Source of the DNA: an uncultured Ruminococcus sp.
Lineage (GTDB): Bacteria; Bacillota; Clostridia; Oscillospirales; CAG-272
NCBI GenBank assembly: GCA_902803255.1
Contig: CADCPG010000204.1
Location: 1-5,867 of the forward strand
DNA: 5,867 nucleotides
Direction: 5' to 3'
Shown: positions 3,950-5,867 of the stretch, piece by piece
Layout: the number at the start of each line of letters is the position of its first letter
Position numbering within the stretch: the stretch's first letter is position 1
Made by a program: the position numbers and the translations under genes
The notes under the pieces: model-generated
The model's input: the letters and a program-made list of their open reading frames with translations, nothing else
Database searches by the model: none
What the model was told of the DNA's origin: nothing

Positions 3950-5867
3950 CCCAGAGTTCTCCCTTTCTGCCGGCTATCTCGTCGACGTTGAGCGCGAAGA
4001 CCTTTGAGATCCCGGACTCGGGCATCGTGACTCCGTAGAGCCGGCGCGCGGCGTTCATCGTGCCGCGTCTGTGCGTGATGATTATGAACTGCATGTCGCC
4101 CGAATAACGGCTGACGTACTGTGCGAAACGGTCGACGTTCACCTCGTCGAGCGCGGCTTCGATCTCGTCGAAGATGCAGAACGGAGGCGGATTGACCTGA
4201 AGTATCGCAAAGAGCAGCGCTATCGCGACGATGGCCTGCTCGCCGCCCGAGAGCTGGAGCAGCGACTTGACGATCTTTCCGGGAGGCGCGGCCTTGATCT
4301 CGATGCCCGACTCGAGCACGTTTTCGGGATCGGACAGCAGGAGTTCGGCCGAACCTCCGCCGAAGAGCTCGGTGAAGGTGCGCTTGAAGTTCTCGTTGAT
4401 GCTGTCGAAAGCGGCCGAGAAGACCTTTTTCATCTCGACCTCGAGTCCGGCGATCGCCTTGAGCAGGTCGGCTTCCGACTTTTCGAGGTCGGAAAGCTGC
4501 TCGGTTAGGCTGTCGTATTTGGCCTTTTCGGTCTCGTACTCCTCGATCGAAGCGGGGTCGCAGTGCCCCACGTTCCTTATCTTGTTGCGGTATTCCGCCT
4601 GCAGCTCGAGGACCGCCGGGCGCTCCTCCTTCGTCAGAGGCGGAAAGTTGCAGCCCAGAGCCTCATCCCTCGTCATGCCGTGCTCCTCCCAGAACTTCGC
4701 CGACAGGGCGTCGAGCTGGGATCTGAGCGTCGCGAGCGAGGTCTCGCGTCCGAGTTTTTCCTGGATCAGTCTGTCGCGCCGTCCGTTGAAATCCGTCTCG
4801 GACCTGCGCAGTTCGGCCGTTTTTTTCTCGTATTCGATGCCCGACTTTTCGGCGTCGGTGCGGCGTTCGTTGAGCTCGCCGAGGCCCTTTTCGCCCTCTG
4901 CGAAGGCCTCGATGCAGACGTCAAGCTCCTCCTTCAGGGAGGCGTCCTCCTTCTCGAGCTCGTCTATGCGTACACGTCTCTCCTCTGCTCTCGCGGCGAG
5001 GTTCGAGGCGTTGCCCGATGCGAGGTCGGCCAGCGCGTTGCAGCTCTCGATGTCACGCCGGAGCTCCGAGATCTTCACCGTCAGCGCGGTGCCCGCCGCG
5101 TTCTTTTCGTCCTGCTCGTTGAGCAGCGCGCCCCTCTCGGCGTCGGAATCGTTCCTGAATTCCTCGAGGGCGGCTATCTTCTCTTCCAGCTCCTTCTTTT
5201 TGAGTTCGAGAGCCGCCATCTCGGCGCTTCTCTTCTCCGTCTCGTCCTTTGAGAGCTCGAGGTCCTCCTTCTGCTTCTCGAGCAGCCCGCGCTCGGCCTC
5301 GAGCGCGGCCATGTCAGCCTCGAGTTTCGTCTTCTCGACGGCGCAGAGCGTCTCGGTGAGGCGCAGCTCGCTGTCGTCGCCGCCCGCGGAATCCTCGAGC
5401 GACGCAAGCTCTGAGGCGATCCTTTCGGCTTCCCTCTTCAGCTTTTCGCGCGTCCTGCCGAGCGAGGCGAGTTCCTTCTCCATGCGGCTGATCTCGTCGG
5501 CGCGGGTGAGTATGCCGCTTCCGGTGCGGAGCGAACCGCCGGTGAACGAGCCGTCGCGGCCGATCTGCTGGCCGTCGAGCGTCACGGCGCGGACTCCGTA
5601 TCCGCAGCGCTTTTCGGCTCCGGTCGCGTTCTCGAGCGTGTCGAAGACGACCGTCCGTCCGAGCATGGCGCTGATAACGGGGGCGAATCTGCCGTCGCAC
5701 GAGACGAGCTCGGATGCGATGCCGATATATCCGCGGCATTCGGCCGCCGTACGCATCTCACGGGTCGTCGCGGAGGGTTTCACCGACGTCAGGGGGTAGA
5801 ACGTCGCCCTGCCGGCACCGTCGCGTCTGAGGCACTCTATGGCCGCCCTGGCGGTCTCCTCGTTGTC
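3936..5867 (-). CDS. smc: Chromosome segregation ATPase SMC, C-terminal half (cut by window edge)
   Basis: SMC with ScpAB forms the bacterial condensin that loads near parS sites and helps separate sister chromosomes. The 643 residues in the window run open to the right edge, so about 530 N-terminal residues, with Walker A, are missing by comparison with typical SMC length. The fragment begins in the hinge (ETARAAIECLRRDGAGRATF at 4-23; VTLDGQQIGRDGSFTGGS to about 112). A long coiled coil rich in Glu, Lys, Ala and Leu follows (about 128-430), then the IEEYE motif and a further helix. The ATPase C-lobe holds FGGGSAELLL, APPGK, the signature LSGGEQ (539-544), Walker B FCIFDEIEAALDE (563-575) and the H-loop FIIITHRRGTM (594-604). 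Two small departures from the usual form are GGEQ for GGEK and VGHCDP for lG-VN. A GTG at 5783 is internal to the hinge and not a start, since the reading frame continues upstream with clear hinge sequence. The stop is inside ftsY. Confidence 0.97.
   Translation of the reverse strand, partial: DNEETARAAIECLRRDGAGRATFYPLTSVKPSATTREMRTAAECRGYIGIASELVSCDGRFAPVISAMLGRTVVFDTLENATGAEKRCGYGVRAVTLDGQQIGRDGSFTGGSLRTGSGILTRADEISRMEKELASLGRTREKLKREAERIASELASLEDSAGGDDSELRLTETLCAVEKTKLEADMAALEAERGLLEKQKEDLELSKDETEKRSAEMAALELKKKELEEKIAALEEFRNDSDAERGALLNEQDEKNAAGTALTVKISELRRDIESCNALADLASGNASNLAARAEERRVRIDELEKEDASLKEELDVCIEAFAEGEKGLGELNERRTDAEKSGIEYEKKTAELRRSETDFNGRRDRLIQEKLGRETSLATLRSQLDALSAKFWEEHGMTRDEALGCNFPPLTKEERPAVLELQAEYRNKIRNVGHCDPASIEEYETEKAKYDSLTEQLSDLEKSEADLLKAIAGLEVEMKKVFSAAFDSINENFKRTFTELFGGGSAELLLSDPENVLESGIEIKAAPPGKIVKSLLQLSGGEQAIVAIALLFAILQVNPPPFCIFDEIEAALDEVNVDRFAQYVSRYSGDMQFIIITHRRGTMNAARRLYGVTMPESGISKVFALNVDEIAGRKGELWDGLS
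3959..3965 (-). promoter_or_regulatory. Ribosome binding site of ftsY inside the end of smc
   Basis: The minus strand reads AAGGGAG here, nine bases before the ftsY ATG at 3949. It lies wholly within the last codons of smc, so a ribosome finishing smc passes directly over it. This supports the chosen ftsY start and the 14-bp overlap. Confidence 0.6.

Noticed and set aside
5781..5783. GTG as the start of smc
   Set aside because: The frame continues to the window edge with clear SMC hinge sequence (GRATF, PLTSV), so this is an internal Val codon.
4231..5799. Long open frame of 522 codons on the plus strand, Ser-rich
   Set aside because: It lies antisense to the smc coiled coil and hinge. Its Ser/Phe-rich composition is what the complement of Glu/Lys/Leu codons gives in GC-rich DNA, it has no recognisable domain, and SMC is clear on the other strand.

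Overview
All protein-coding sequence in this window lies on the minus strand, so the genes read from right to left. The sequence is GC-rich and tightly packed: seven genes, two of them cut by the window edges, and almost no non-coding DNA. The content points to a high-GC, probably uncultured member of the Clostridia (Firmicutes). The grounds are the pairing of SMC with FtsY, the YhbY/YqeK/LCP/RsfS cluster known from Firmicutes, and SMC and LCP motif variants that I recall from clostridial proteins. This placement is an inference from gene order and motif style, not from a search.

The layout in transcription order is as follows. First comes the C-terminal half of smc, from the hinge to the ATPase C-lobe, entering from the right edge (5867-3936). 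It overlaps ftsY (3949-3041), the SRP receptor GTPase, by 14 bp. A 93-bp gap (3040-2948) holds two hairpins and is the only sizeable non-coding stretch. Next are an RdgB/HAM1-type NTP pyrophosphatase (2947-2294), YhbY, a CRM-domain ribosome-associated RNA-binding protein (2300-2007, overlapping by 7 bp), and YqeK, an HD-domain Ap4A hydrolase (2002-1283, GTG start). Then comes an LCP (LytR-CpsA-Psr) membrane protein (1286-228, ATGA overlap). Last is the 5' part of rsfS, the ribosomal silencing factor (209 to 1, running off the left edge).

The spacing (overlaps of 14, 7 and 4 bp; gaps of 4, 18 and 93 bp) suggests one long transcript, or two that meet at the 93-bp gap. The functions are chromosome organisation (SMC), membrane protein targeting (FtsY), nucleotide-pool cleaning (RdgB, YqeK), large-subunit assembly and silencing (YhbY, RsfS), and attachment of polymers to the cell wall (LCP). 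Together they make a housekeeping growth operon. I see no mobile element, CRISPR array, tRNA, rRNA, clear promoter or intrinsic terminator, and no evidence for a new defence or metabolic system.

The points most worth a second look are the missing nadD between yhbY and yqeK, the two GAUG-loop hairpins between ftsY and rdgB, and the acidic N-terminal extension on RsfS.
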